A stretch of DNA of 64,000 nucleotides from Emiliania huxleyi CCMP1516 (GCF_000372725.1 NW_005200960.1:231420-295419); one strand, 5' to 3'. Numbered from the stretch's first letter, positions 29,541-41,675 are shown. A program made the numbers and translations. Notes: generated from the letters alone by a model not told the origin.

Positions 29541-30236
29541 TTGGAGTTAGCAAAAACACGACACGCTCTCGGATTCCTCGAATTGAGGGGTGCGTGCAAA
29601 ACAATGGGTCACTGCCGCAAGCCTGACACGAGTAAGTGTGTACTCGCAAGGCGGGCAGTTCCCAGTGAAACAGCAAATCCAGCCCGGCAGACCGGGAGAG
29701 CCCCCCACAAGGCAACCGAACACATTAAGCGATTGAAGGAAGGAGCCAAAAAAAATCCAATTCTACGGTTTTCGTATCCGCTGTACAACAACGCGACATA
29801 TGCTATAGGCCAACATGTAGGTAGGGCGATCGGCCTATTGGACGGCGGAAAGCAATTTTATCTCGATGATACGCACGACACAAATTGGCTTTGGGAAAAA
29901 AAGGCCAAAGAGGGCATCATGGAACGAATAGCTGCACATCTATGTGCTATTGGTGCTATTGGGAATGCTGCTACTGGGAATGGTAGTACAGAGCAGGGAA
30001 ATAAGTTCACACAGGAATTGGCTCAGTGTGTGTGGCTACTTGATCTACTTCTCACTATACACGAGTATAAATTGTGCGAGAAGTACGCGTATCCTAATTG
30101 TCAAAATGATGTGAAAATTCAAGCTGCAGTGATGACTAAGAACGTCGTTGAGACACCAAGGTCACTGTGGGGGGCTAATAGTCGCAACGGGGAATCATTA
30201 AGAAAACTTGTGGGAAAGCGCCACATGAAATCGTAA
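29541..30236 (+). CDS. Unknown 231-aa protein, AT-rich island
   Basis: Single unspliced frame following the previous ORF by 27 bp. Includes HALGFLELRGACKTMGHC with Cys/His, a basic stretch (HKATEHIKRLKEGAKKNPI), and a helical C-terminal half (IMERIAAHLCAIGAIGN, LAQCVWLLDLLLTIHEYKL). The first codon is uncertain, as the frame is open further upstream. No family recognised. Compact tandem arrangement with its neighbours and low GC fit a virus- or transposon-derived island; I cannot name the family. Confidence 0.5.
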   Translation: MELAKTRHALGFLELRGACKTMGHCRKPDTSKCVLARRAVPSETANPARQTGRAPHKATEHIKRLKEGAKKNPILRFSYPLYNNATYAIGQHVGRAIGLLDGGKQFYLDDTHDTNWLWEKKAKEGIMERIAAHLCAIGAIGNAATGNGSTEQGNKFTQELAQCVWLLDLLLTIHEYKLCEKYAYPNCQNDVKIQAAVMTKNVVETPRSLWGANSRNGESLRKLVGKRHMKS

Positions 30237-30257
30237 TCGGCAAAGAGATAACAAGGC

Positions 30258-30710
30258 GTGAAACAAAAACCGCCCGCCTGCTACGTGCCCGGCGGCCCCA
30301 TGCTGGAGCTCATACTCCTGTTTGTCATCATACTTCTGCTGCTACCGCATTGGTTCTGGACGGCGTGTTTTTGGACAACTGCCATCGGCGGTGCTTGCAT
30401 TGCGTTAGCTTTACACAGTGAGGGGCGTCGCAAAGAGGCGGAGGCGGCGGCGGCGGCGCGGGCGGCGGCGGAGGCGAAGGCCAGGGCGGCGGAGGAGGCG
30501 CGGGCGGCGGAGGAGGCGCGGCGGGCGGAACGGCGTCGCAAGGAGGCAACCGCTAAGCTGGAGAGTCAAATGCCTGGGAGATTCTTTCGCAGCGTGGACA
30601 TCGCTGGCTTGAGGACCGCCATCCACAATGCACGGGAAGCTGGAGTAGCCCGCGAGATGGTTCAAAAGGCAGTGGCCGAGCTCGATCGGGCACAAGCGAA
30701 GCAAAAGTAA
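30258..30710 (+). CDS. Unknown membrane-anchored coiled-coil protein
   Basis: Single frame, 150 aa. Residues ~14-50 form hydrophobic membrane segments (LELILLFVIILLLLPHWFW, then IGGACIALAL). Residues 55-105 are an Ala/Arg/Glu coiled coil made of near-repeats (ARAAEEARAAEEARRAE), followed by LESQMPGRFFRSVDIAGLRT and a helical tail. The coil is GC-rich, back to host-like composition. The start may be the internal ATG at 30300 (MLELILLF). Family unknown. Confidence 0.45.
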   Translation: MKQKPPACYVPGGPMLELILLFVIILLLLPHWFWTACFWTTAIGGACIALALHSEGRRKEAEAAAAARAAAEAKARAAEEARAAEEARRAERRRKEATAKLESQMPGRFFRSVDIAGLRTAIHNAREAGVAREMVQKAVAELDRAQAKQK

Positions 30711-30747
30711 GGCCCCCAGTGCGCGTGGGTGGGCGGGGTGTGAGCGC

Positions 30748-30776
30748 TGTGTATGTGTGTGTGTGTGTGTGTGTGC

Positions 30777-30830
<54 letters not shown>

Positions 30831-30840
30831 ACGTGCACGT
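30748..30840 (+). repeat. (GT)n / (GC)n microsatellite
   Basis: Alternating purine-pyrimidine run of about 90 bp (GT blocks around a GC block), a potential Z-DNA former. Confidence 0.9.
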
Positions 30841-30902
30841 GTGATTCGAGCGAGAGGCAGTGATAAAGGGTCGAAGCAGGTTTCGGACTGGCGACCTTCC
30901 GC

Positions 30903-31560
30903 TTGCGGAAAGGGGGCCAGCCAGAGATCGCTTCATGTGTGAGGGGGGTCGAATTTGGCGACCTATATAGCATACCGGGGGAATTAGACATTACAGATAG
31001 ATACGCACTCATCGACAAGCGTCACGACCGCAGATTTTTTTGTAAGGCAGGACACACCCGGGACACACCCAGGACACACCCAGATACGCCCAGGACACAC
31101 CCAGCGTGGGTGCAACGCGGGCGCTGCGGCGGGTTTTTTTTGCTCGAGAGCCAGTACAAGCGGCGCGAGCCTACATGCAAGCAGTGTGCAGCCCGTAGGG
31201 CGCGCCGCGCCATCTCGCGCCATCTCGCGCCATCTTGCGTCATTTCGGGTGTGTCGGCGGCGGGCTGGGCAGCGGCGGGCTGGGCAGCGGCGGGCTGGGC
31301 GGCGACGGGCTGGGCGGCGACGGGCTGGGCGGCGGCGGGTTGGGCGACGGCGACGGCAGCGGTGGGCTCAGTGGGGGTGACGGCGACGCAGGTGACGACG
31401 CTGCAGGCCCGTGTGGCGGAGCTTGAGCGCCGGCCAAAGCTGTCTGGCAGCGGCACCTCGCGGCCGGCCACCTGCGACGAGATGGAGGCGAGGGTCGAGG
31501 CGCTCCGCGAGTTTCGGCGCAAAGGCCACGCCTGCAGCGTGGCGCGCGCGACAGGGTACT
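30903..31560 (+). CDS. Possible gene fragment, Cys-containing and coiled-coil
   Basis: One frame reads ITDRYALIDKRHDRRFFC, then an 11-bp GGACACACCCA-type array (31055-31105) that may be intronic, then LLESQYKRREPTCKQCAARR, an Ala/Gly/Trp repeat of 15-bp units (31255-31350), and VTTLQARVAELERRPK. The C-x-x-C plus SQ-K-R context resembles small zinc-binding motifs, but too little is left for a family call. Start and end are undefined. Confidence 0.3.
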
Positions 31561-31642
31561 CGTGCGCACCCCCCTCCCTCTCTCCCCCCGTACCCCCCTC
31601 CCTTTATCCCCCGGTACCCCCCCCCCCCCCCCGCGCCCCCCT

Positions 31643-31892
31643 CCCTCTCTGAGGCGGTCACCCGTACCTGCACCACGTTCGCGCCGCAGTAGTTGTAGGA
31701 AGCCGCTGGCCAAACGCCGCCCCCAACGTGTGGTCGTGTGGCTGCTGGCCACGTCCGCCGCCTCTTGCATGGCAGCAGCCCGCCCATCCTCGCTCGCCCC
31801 AAGGAGCATGAGGACTTGGCGCGCAGCGAGCGTGTCGTTGCCCAGGGTCCATTGAAATTCTGCAAGTTCTTTAGCCCGGAGCCACCCAGGTG
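31643..31892 (-). CDS. Possible single exon of an unknown gene
   Basis: Minus-strand frame with plausible helices (GWLRAKELAEFQWTLGNDTL, AARQVLMLLGASEDGRAAAM, RWGRRLASGFLQLL). The flanks toward lower coordinates are poly-pyrimidine and look intronic. No partner exons identified. Confidence 0.3.
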
Positions 31893-32682
31893 GGAGAGGG
31901 GGCTTGCGCAGCACGCCTCCTGCTCTCCTGAGTGGCTGTGGGTTTCAGTAGGGTTTGATAAGGTAAAGACAAAGAACAAACAGACTGTGTTGCCCCTCCA
32001 GGCGGCGCGCCGGGCTCTGCAAAAGAAAGCGTGGGTGGGGGCAGTCACCCGGACTGCTCCCGCTGACGCCCAGCCCCCCCCGACTCCCCTGGACGTGCCC
32101 AGCTACCTCCAAGCATGACCCACCGCTAGTTGCCTTGAAATCCCAAGTCTCCAGAACAACTTATTCTGTGGAGCAAACAAGTTATGAGCCAAACCCAAAG
32201 GCCTTTGCTCAAACTCAAATGACTCTTCCAGCAAAAAGAGTTATGAGACTTGCCTCCAGAGCAACCAACTGGCGGTATGAGAGATCTGATGATAGGAGGG
32301 AGGAGGGGCATGAGAGCGCTGGGGTGCAGTCAGGGGAGTCACAGGGGGGTCATGAGGGGCACCCCAGAGGTCCAGGCAACTTCTGGTCAGTCGTCACCCG
32401 TACCCCGCTCTGTGTTTAGCGCATGTGAGTTGGCGCGAGAAAGAATGCGGGGTCTGGGGAGGGCGGGTGGGGGCGGGGCAATGTGGGGCACGCCTCTGGA
32501 CCGCCCAGGACCTCTGAGTCACAGCCTGTCAAAGAGGAACGCATGTGTATCGCCCGTGCGGCTGACGGCGATCGCCGTCCAAACCTTCCAAAACTTGCGT
32601 GCTGACCTTTCTTGTAAGCTTCCGTGGCGCGCGCCGCGCGGGCGCTGCGGCAGGGGGGCGCACAAGTTGTTCAAGTTGGACC
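31893..32682. other. Intergenic, no gene seen
   Basis: Mixed composition. 32280-32480 is purine-rich. Nothing recognisable. Confidence 0.45.
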
Positions 32683-33138
32683 ATGAGCGAGGCGGAGGCG
32701 GAGGCGCCGGCGCGGTTGCTCCGCCCAGTCCCGTTCATGGGTCTCGCGAAGGACGCACGCGAGCATAAGCTCGCGGTGTGCCTTCGGGATGCACTGCTGC
32801 GCAGGTTCAGGTTCAATGAGTACAACGACCTCGGCAGCCGCCTGCATGCCGGCACCGACGAGTGGGCCGGCGGCTTGCTTCCACAGGCCGGCGGGGCGCG
32901 CGAGTCCATCTGCGTCGGCGACAACGTCGGTGGCGACCGGCTGTGCTGGACGCGCGTAGACAAGGATGGCGTCAAGGAGTTTGTCGTGTGGCTGCGCCTG
33001 GGCGGCGAGGGCGAGCTGGTGCTGCAGGTGTTCTCCGTCTGCACGCCTGGCCACTTTGAGGAGACGCACGGCCGGCGCGAAGGCTGGGAGGACGCGGACA
33101 GGGTGTATGGCCTAGCCATTGGCTGGGCAAACGCCTGA
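32683..33138 (+). CDS. Unknown 151-aa protein
   Basis: Single exon from ATG 32683 (MSEAEAEAPARLL). Convincing globular texture: GLAKDAREHKLAVCLRDALL, NEYNDLGSRLHAGTDEWAGG, then VKEFVVWLRLGGEGELVLQV and VYGLAIGWANA at the C-terminus. No signal peptide or membrane segment. Third-position GC is high, as in host genes. Family unknown to me. It converges on the recombinase/RuvC-like gene with about 200 bp between stops. Confidence 0.55.
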   Translation: MSEAEAEAPARLLRPVPFMGLAKDAREHKLAVCLRDALLRRFRFNEYNDLGSRLHAGTDEWAGGLLPQAGGARESICVGDNVGGDRLCWTRVDKDGVKEFVVWLRLGGEGELVLQVFSVCTPGHFEETHGRREGWEDADRVYGLAIGWANA

Positions 33139-33339
33139 TCCTGCCACGTGCACACGCTCGCATGGATGCACACGTAGCATGTTTGCACGTAGCGAGGTTG
33201 CGGTGCGCAGCACGCTCAGCCATGTTCGAGTGTGAGTCCCGGCAGTTGCCTTCCATCTGTGTGTAATTAAGGACAATCCAGGTTGTGAAATCCCACTCAA
33301 ACACGTGTCGTATAAGTGACATATGACGTGAGTCCTCAC

Positions 33340-36300
33340 TCACTTGGCCAGACGGCCCTGGACATTCAGGGTAAGCTCCGAGCCCTTCTTATAAAGCACC
33401 TTGTGCACCTTCATGCCGTACAGGAGGACCGCGACTGCATCCGAGATGTCGCTGGGGAAGTTGATCTGATTATTGGTGGAAGGGCTCGTCACCTTCTCAG
33501 GGAAGGACACTGGCTCCTCCGGGTTGCCTAGCAGCGCCTCTACGCGACGGCGCGTCGGTGCCTTGTCGTCATCCCCCCCCCTAACATGCGCGCTCACGCC
33601 GAGCCCTCCCTTCCACGTCTGCTGCGTCCACTCGTCGAGACGGAGCGTGGAGGGGGGGGCGAGCGCCTTGACGAAGCCGCGCACGTAGTGACTCAGCTCC
33701 GCGTGCGCGACCCCCTGGTTCGACTCGAACGCCTCCATGAAGATGTATCGCGGCGCGCCGTGCGTCTGAAAGATTAGCGATAGGCCTCTGAGAATCGCGC
33801 CGAGCCGGCGGGCGCCCGGAGAGGCATCACCCGGACCTCCCAAGGTCAAGCGGCGGCACTCAGGTCCCAGGTTGGCTTGGCTGGTGTCGAACCACCCGCA
33901 ATCGATGCGGTTGACGGAGCCGTCAGTGCGCGATAGCCACCCGAGCGCAAACCCGAACCCGCTGCGGCCGTGCACCGGCCCGACGGACGGGTCGCAAGCG
34001 AGCAGGTACGCGCAGTTAGAGGTGGCGGAGGAGAGGCCAAACGTAGATGGCGGCGGCGGCAGCGGCGGCGGCGGCAGGGCGGAGGAGGCGGAGGAAGAGG
34101 CGGCGGAGGAGACGGAGGAGACGATCCCCATGATGTCCCGGCGGACCGTGTCGGCCACGCCCTCAGCCCCCCACAGCTTGTCGTACTCCTCGTCGTACTT
34201 CTCCCCCTCCGCTTGGATCTTGCTGTAGTGTCCGTCGGACGTCAGGCGTGCCTGCACCGTCTCGATCGCCTCCTTGAGGTTCCTCACCTCGCACCCAGCC
34301 GTGCGAGCAACTACGCGAAGGATGCTCCGCACGTTCCGCCTCGCCGTGCGGATTCGGGATGCCATGCGCGTCGCGGGGTCGTCTGTACCCAGCACAACAT
34401 CTTTTGGCTTCAGGTAGCCAAACACCCCCGCAAGCTTGACGGCTCCCCCCCACCCCTTGTGCTCGCGGTCCAGCTCGAGCACAAAGTTGATCCAGTCGGA
34501 GACCAAGCGAGCGACGCCATTGGGGCCGTGGTAGCTGCTTGTGGAAAGGCACCGCTCCGCGTCCTCGATCTTTTTGCGGAGGTAGACCTGCTCTCCGCCA
34601 GCCGACCCGCCATCGCCGCCGCCTCCGTCAGGCGAGTCAATCTCCATAGGTAGACCCTCTCCACCCCGCGCGAGCGACTCGAGAGACTCGTCCGCCAGCA
34701 AGCCGCCGCCGTCGCTGCTGCCCCCCCCAGGGGGGGTCCACGGGACGATCTGTCTTCCCGCCGCCGGCGCCGCTGCCTCGAGCTCACGCACACGCGCCCA
34801 CGCAGCCGCCACCTCCGCCTCTGCTGCCAAGGCTCGGCGCTGCATCTCAGCAAAACGAGCGTCACTGCTGCTGGCACCACCCCCAGACTGCCGGCACTCC
34901 TCGGGCGACGGGGTCCGCGGGCGCTTGAGGATCTCTTTGCGCCCGGCGTACGAGGTGGCCGTGGCGGGTGGGCGTGAGGCGGGTTGGCGTGACGGCTGCA
35001 GCTTACCCATGCCGTTGAGCTCGTTGGCAGAGAAGCCGTGCGCGCTAGCAGGCTGGGCCTCGTCTGGGTCGAAGGATGCCTCGCGAAGCTGGTCTGCTAG
35101 CGCGTGCGCTGGCGACTCTATGCCGTCGTCGCCACATCGCCGATCGAGACTGAGCCCTCTGCCAACGCAGAGGGTGTAGGCATTCACGTGCGCCTGGAAG
35201 GTGCCGCGCGCACACCGATCTAATGGCCGGCGGCGTCTGCACATGGGCGCGAGGGCGAGGGCGAGGGCGAGCTCATTCACAAACTCCGGTGTGATCTGCG
35301 GCGGGGCGGACTCGAGCTCGCTCCGCAGAAACTCGATGTCATCTTTGCTGCACTGCAAGCCGGTGGCGACGCAGTCGCGCACGTGCTTTGCCGCGAGGTC
35401 GAGGGCGTCCTCGATCGTGAGTCCCTCGCAGCCGGAGACGGAGGAGACCTCGGACGCATTGACGATCGCCTCAACGTCCTTGGCGGTGTACTCGTCCTTT
35501 TGCTCCTGCTTCTGCGCCATCTGCTGCATCTGCTGCTGCTGCTGCGCATTCTGCTGCTTCAGCTCCCCGACGAGGCACTGCATCTCGAGGTGGCGGCGAT
35601 CCTGCTCCTGCTCACGGTACCACTCGTTCTCCGGGAGGAGGGCGCGGTCGCCCTCGCCCGACTCAATGTCCTCCGCCTCCCAGATCTTCTCCTCGAGCCT
35701 CTTGTAGGGGTCCGTGCCGATGAGCGGCTCCACGAGCGTGTTCAGCGCCGGGATCCACAGCCGCGCCGGCGCCGAGTCCATCGCGATCATGCCGTCCTTT
35801 CTGCGGCCGCGGGCTGCGCTCGCGACAATGAGCATGGTGAGGCAGATGTCGAGATTGTCCAAGTCGCGCAGGACGCCGGTCGCAATCTCGACCTTGTCCA
35901 CAGCCGCAGCGCTGTCGCGGCATACGGACTCGGCCTCGGTCCGCACGGTCAAAAGCTCCTGGTTGAGATCCCACGCGCGCCAGAGCGTGTTGCGCATCTT
36001 GGCCGCGTCCTCGACCATGCTCTCGGACCGGACATCTAAGTTCCGGTCGCCGGGCAAGTACATGCCAATCACGGCGTGGTGGGCGCACTGCCGCTCCGTC
36101 ATGTCGCCCGAGTTGTAGCCCCCCGTCCCCATGAGAGTTGATGCGTGGGTCGTGTACGAGCCGGTGTGCTGGTTGCGCGAGTCGTGCCCCACACGCGCCT
36201 TGCCCTCCTCGATGCCGACGGTCCGGTCCTGCGACGTCACCTTGTGCACGACGTCTCGAAGCCCCTTGTAGTTCAGACTCTTCTGAACTCCCGGGTCGAT

Positions 36301-37730
36301 GGGCGGGTCAGCCTTGCTCGCCGCGTCCTTCAAGTCCTCCGGATTCAGCTTGCCGAAGCGCGTGACCTCCGAGTGCTGGGAGACCATGGGCAGAAAACAG
36401 CCGACGCCGCTCACGACCTTCTCGCTCTTGATGCGGTCCTCGTCCTCCGTCTCCGCCTTCTCGTGCTTCATCCAGTTGGTCATGTTGGGGAGATTGATCT
36501 GCCTCGTAGAGAGGAGGTAGAAGCGACGGAGCGAGATGGCGACAAACGGGCAGAAGAAGACGTTCTTGTGCGGAATGAACTCGCGCAGGCTCTCGACCTT
36601 GTCCATCTTGCGGAGCGTGTTCACGCGCCCCACCCAGGGGGAACGCTTGTTGGAGAGGTACCAGAACGGACGCCCCCCTGCGTCGAGCTGAAAGATCTCA
36701 AAAGAACCCCACGACGCATCCTCGACGTTCATGTTGCGCAGCCCAAACGCGAGCATGAGCGTGACGCCCGCCGCGAGGTTGAGGCCCTTGAACAGCGCCG
36801 GGCCGCTCATGTTGTACATCACAAGGAGCACGCTGAAGACCGTGCCAATGTCGACGAGCGTCGACGAGCGGTTACTGCCAAAGGGGTTGCCGGCCTGGAC
36901 GTGGTTGCGCTTGGTCTGCTCGCGGATGTACGCGTAGAGCTCCGCCCTCGGCGTGATGCTGGAGAAGTACGTCTGGTCCGGCTGGAGCTGCTTGAAGTGG
37001 TCGGTGAGAGTGCGCCGCAGGAAGCTGGGAGGGCGGGAGGGGGGGGGGGTGAGAGGGTGCGCGGCGTTGCAGGATTACAGGATTGTACTCACGTGTCGAC
37101 AGCCTTGACATGTCCGTCTTTGATCTCGACCTTCTCGTGGTCGATCTTCTTGTTGTCGAAGAACTTCTGGTAGACGTCGTCCTTGAGGTAGTCGCGGAGG
37201 ATCGGGTCGTACCAGCCGCTGCTGCACCCGTTCAACACGTTGATCTTGAGGTAATCAACCGCGGCGGCGGCGTCGGCGACGCCGAGGTGCGCGGCCATGT
37301 ACTTCCCGCCAGTTTTGATGAGAGTTTTCGTGGAATCGGAGTTGCCCTGTTGGTGGAGGAGAGGTGGCAAGGGAGGCTGTGAGCGAGTGGTGCGAGAGGA
37401 GGGGGGGGATCTGTGGAGAGGGAGGGAGGAAGAGTCGCGTGCGCTGCGCTGCGCGCGCTGTATGCGCGCGCCGCGTGTGTCATGGTGGGAGCTTGTCTCC
37501 ACGTGTCGGGGGGGAGCTGACGAGCCAGCGCCGGCGGCGGGAGCGCTGGGCAGGGAGAACGTCGCTGGAGAGATTGTGTGATCGGGGCGGCGAGCGAGCA
37601 TTGGCGGGCGTCTGGACTCGGGCATCGGCGCCCGCCGCACACAGAAAAGAAAGGCGCGGCGACGAGGCGTGGTGGGTGAGAGGGCTGGTCGTAGTGAGGG
37701 GAGGGGGGTAAACGAGTCACGCACCATCAT
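33340..37730 (-). CDS. 1314-aa protein with tyrosine-recombinase-like and RuvC-like domains
   Basis: Exons 37730-37725, 37346-37093, 37024-33340; 1314 aa. Residues ~15-150 are helical. A tyrosine-recombinase-like core follows: LMLAFGLRNMNVEDASWGSF (Arg183, box-I-like), YLSNKR, then KARVGHDSRNQHTGSY with His367 and Tyr377, 10 residues apart as in box II. The middle has a coiled coil with QQQQQ and a disordered Ser/Pro/Gly region (~730-840). The C-terminal ~220 residues look RuvC-like: LLACDPSVG (Asp1098), IFMEAFESNQG (Glu1184), SDISDAVAVLLYG (Asp1279, Asp1282), in the right order for the RNase-H-fold acidic set. No zinc or TM motif. It could be a Crypton-like element protein or a domesticated one. 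Both introns are GT-AG. The domain calls are motif-based only. Confidence 0.55.
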
Positions 37731-37880
37731 GGTTGGTGGCGAGGAGCGGCGGCGGAGAGTGGCTCGGTGGTTACGCGCGCTTGGCGCCGGCCGTGTGTGA
37801 GTCTCGTGTGAGTCTGGACCCCACGACTTGACGGTCCTCTTCCCAGCTCCGCTGAGGCCGCACGTTATCTTCTCTTGCGG
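37731..37880. promoter_or_regulatory. Bidirectional promoter region
   Basis: Only 150 bp separate the start codons of the recombinase/RuvC-like gene (-) and the DEPDC5 gene (+), so both transcripts must start here or overlap. No TATA box is visible. The recombinase gene's first coding exon is just 6 nt, followed by a strong GTGCGTGAC donor. Confidence 0.6.
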
Positions 37881-40212
37881 ATGGCGTCCGCGGCGGCAAA
37901 GCTCGCTGAGCTTGCGCTCCACACCGCAGAGCAGTCGGAGGAGGAGCTGCTGCTCTCACAGGAGCGGCTAGATGACATGCGCATATCGCGCGGCGCGTAC
38001 GTTGAGGTACGCGCTGTAAGCGACGCAGGCATCTCGCCGCCGGCCGGCTCACCCTCTGGCAGCGCGTCTCCATCGTCGTCGTCGCCGACGGGTCCGGCGA
38101 CGGCCGCGGCGACTGGCGGCGCCGAGGATCGCGGCGCTCTCGTTTTACGCGTCGGCTCTGCGGCGCCCGGCAAGGGCTCCCAGGGCGTCTCGCTCCTCGC
38201 GGCAACGGCGTCGCTCTTTGGCCTCTCTTCGCGGCAGAGTGTCGAGGTCATTGTGGTGCCGGCGGCGGCGGCGGAGCTCGAGTGGGTCGAGATGGTGTTT
38301 CGCGACCAGTATCTCTCGCGCGGCGACATCTGGTGCGTGGCGGCGGCGTTGTGGCTGCCGCCCGGCGGTGTGGCGATGATGTGCCTCGCGCGTCTCCTCT
38401 GCCAGGTACTGGATGCAGCAGCTGCGCGCGTCCAGCCCGAACGTCTACCTGCGCAAGGTCTTTGGCCACGCTGGCGCGCGCGTCGAGGTATCAGGTCCGC
38501 CGCTGCTTGCGCGTTCCTCCGGCCAGCACCTCGCTTCGGCCGGCGCATCCACCTCCGCCACCTCTGGCAGGCATGGCGCGGGACTCGGACATGGTCAGCT
38601 GCGGCTGCCTCGGCCCGAGCACGCGCGTGTCCTTCCGCTCGCAATCCGCCTCCGTCTTCCTCCTCCTCCAGGTCTCGCAGGAGCTCTGGGAGACCCACAC
38701 ACCCACCGGCGAGCTCTACCTCGACCGCGCCCTCGCCTTCCTCGCAACCATGTTCGAGCGCTGGCGCGCAGTCGGCGTCTCTCACAACCTCTCGCTCGTC
38801 CTCTTCGCGCGCTGCTTCGCGCCCGTCCCGGACCCGCACGCCGAAGCCCACACCACCGAGCGCGACGACCCCGCCCACTCCCCGCCTCCGCATCACGCCC
38901 TCCCGGGAAGCGAGCCAAGGCCGGCACGCGCCGCCGCCTCGCCCGCCGCCTCGACCGCACCCATCGCCTTTGCCGCCGCCTCACCGCCGGTCGGGCCGGA
39001 CTTTCTCGGCGGCGCGCGCGCTGCGGCGAGCTCGGACGCGGGCCTCGGTGCGGGGAGCGGCGCGGCTGGCGGCGCCGCCTCGACTGCGCGGGCGGGCCGG
39101 CGCGACGCAGGCCTGACGCTCGACCACCTTCCACGAGCCTTCCACGAGCCTTCCTCGAGCCTTCCTCGAGCCTTCCTCGAAGCTGCTAGGCCTGATGCTC
39201 GACTGCGCGGGCCGGCCACACACGGACTTTTACAAGCTGATCGTCGAGTCGGAGTCGCGGCAGGAGTGGATGAGCCTGCTCGGCGGCCTGCGCGCCGAGG
39301 TCGGCCGCTTCCGCCAGGCGGTGCGGCGGAGGGAGGTGATGACTGCACCGGCCGGCGGCGGAGGCCGCGCCGAAGGCGGAGGCCGCGCCGAAGGCGGCGG
39401 CGCGGGCGGCGGCGGCGGGCTGTCGTCTGCCGCCGAGGGTAACCTGCTCGAGGCGATCAACCTCGCCCTGGACGTGCTCGAGCCGTCGCACGAGGAGCTC
39501 GACCTCGCCTCGACCGGCAAGAGCCTGCTCGTGCTCACCGGCGGCGCCGGCGTCTTCACGGTCGACCAGGCGCTCGATGAGTCAGCATTGTGAGCATGAG
39601 ATGCTGGTACTACTTCTGCTACTGCTCTCACCTCGCCCGTCGCAGGCGCTCGCCGCCATCTCGAAGCAGCGGATGGCCTACAACGGCATCGGGTGTGACC
39701 TCGTCTGCGCGGGCTCGCCGCCTCTGCACACCGTCCCGATCTTCTCCTACGTCCGGCCGCGACCGCCTCCCGCCCCCGCCCCCGCCTCCCCTCCCGCTCT
39801 CGCCGCCGCGCCCTTTGCCTTTTCTCCCTCCGCCCCTGGCTGCCGCCACGCAGCGTCGCCACCGACGGGCCCGGCTCTGCCTCCGTCGGTGGCGTCGGCG
39901 GGCAGGGTCGGAGGGGCGGGCGGGGCGGCGAGCGGGTCGGCGGGCGGCTCCTTCGGCGGCCTCGGCGGCTGCACACCCCCGGCGGTCGAGGCGGGCGCGA
40001 GCTTTGTCAGCGCCGCGACGAGCAGAGACACGGCCGTCGGCGGGGGGGAGGGCGCGTCGTACGTGGTGCCGCACTGGATCCTCATCTCGTACACGGACCC
40101 GCCCCCGCACCCGCGCCTCGACCTGCCCTCGGCGAGGGTCACACCGGCGCCGCCGCGCGACGAGGGCGAGCCCGTCTTCCCGATTGGCTTGCCGCCGCTG
40201 CCCTCCCTCCCC

Positions 40213-40243
<31 letters not shown>

Positions 40244-41629
40244 AGCCTCCCCACGCTGCGGCGGCGGCGGCGGCGGCGGCCTTCGACTCCGGCGCGTGGG
40301 AGCGGGAGGGCGCCGTGTCGGAGCGGTCCGACGACCTCTTCTTTGGCGGGCTGGTCGACGAGGCGGCCTTGGCGCACCACGGCGGCCGCCGCGCCGCCGC
40401 CGCGGCGGGGAGGACGCTCCCGCTGCGCGACTGGTCCTCGCCGCACGGCAGCCTCGCCGCGCAGCACGGCGGCGCGCAGCTCGGCGCGTCGCTGCCTGCG
40501 CCGGGCTGCTGGGGCCGGCACGGGGAGCCGCCGGGCGAGCTCGACCCGGCGGACGAGCACGCGCACCCTTGCTCCTCCCTCTCCTCGTCGCCAGAGTCGG
40601 AGCCGGGCTGGGCGGGCTCGTGGCAGATCCCGCCCCGCAGGCGCGGCTGCAGCGGCGGCGGCGGCGCGGGCACGGCGGGCACCTCGCCGCCCAGCCCGCC
40701 CTTCCCGTCGGTCGGCTCCTCCTCCGCCGCCGGCTCCTTCGCCGACCCGTCGCAGATGGGGCTCAGCTTGCCGGGGCTCAGCCTGCCCCTCCCGCACCGC
40801 ACGACGCTGCGCCCAAACGAGGCGGACTTCGCGGGCGGCGGCGGCGGCGGCGCGGGTGGCGGCGGGCTCGGTGGCGGCCTGGCGCGAGGAGGGGCCTCGC
40901 TCGGCCGGCTGCCGGTTGCCGACGCGGCGCCAATCGAGGGCGGCGCCCTCTCCTCGGCCGGCGGGCCAGGGGAGCGCGGCATGGCGGCCGGCGCGTGGTC
41001 GCAGCTGGTGCCGCACTCGCGGCCGATGAACCCCTTCTCGCTCCGCTTCCCCGCCTCGGCCTCGGAGCTGAAGCGGCTCTCGGAGACGTCGTACGCGCGC
41101 CGCCGCTGGCTGCACGTCCGCTCCTCCAACAAGGCGTACTTCACGGGCACCGCCAGCGTGGGCATGCTGCGGCAGCTGCCCGCGGCGGTCGCGCCGACGA
41201 GGCTCCGCCGGTGGCAGCCCCACCTCGAGCACCAGTGGGCGTCGCTGACCGCGCCGGCGGTGCTCCCGCTCACGATGGACTGCACCGCCGAGCAGCTCCA
41301 GCTCATGCGGAAGCAGCAGGCGGCGGCGGCGGGCGGCGGGCTGTGGAACGTCGCGGTGCCGGCGCAGGGCGAGGTGGAGGGCACCATCCCGTACAAGACC
41401 GTCATGTCGGCCGAGGAGATCCTGCACGAGATGGTGTGCCAGCGGCTGGAGCAGGACTTCCAGCTGCTGCGAGCAACCACCTCCGCCGGAGCGCCGACGC
41501 GGACCTCGCTCTCGCTGCGGCACGAGACGACCTACTTCCTCGCGCTCGGCGCGCAGGTGCAGCAGATCCACTTTGTGCGCGAGCACCAGCCCTCGCACCT
41601 GCCGCCGAAGCAGATGCGCACGGGCAGGC

Positions 41630-41675
<46 letters not shown>

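Noticed and set aside
30855-30960. Possible tRNA remnant near GGTTTCGGACTGGCGACC
   Set aside because: A B-box-like phrase without a cloverleaf; not supported.
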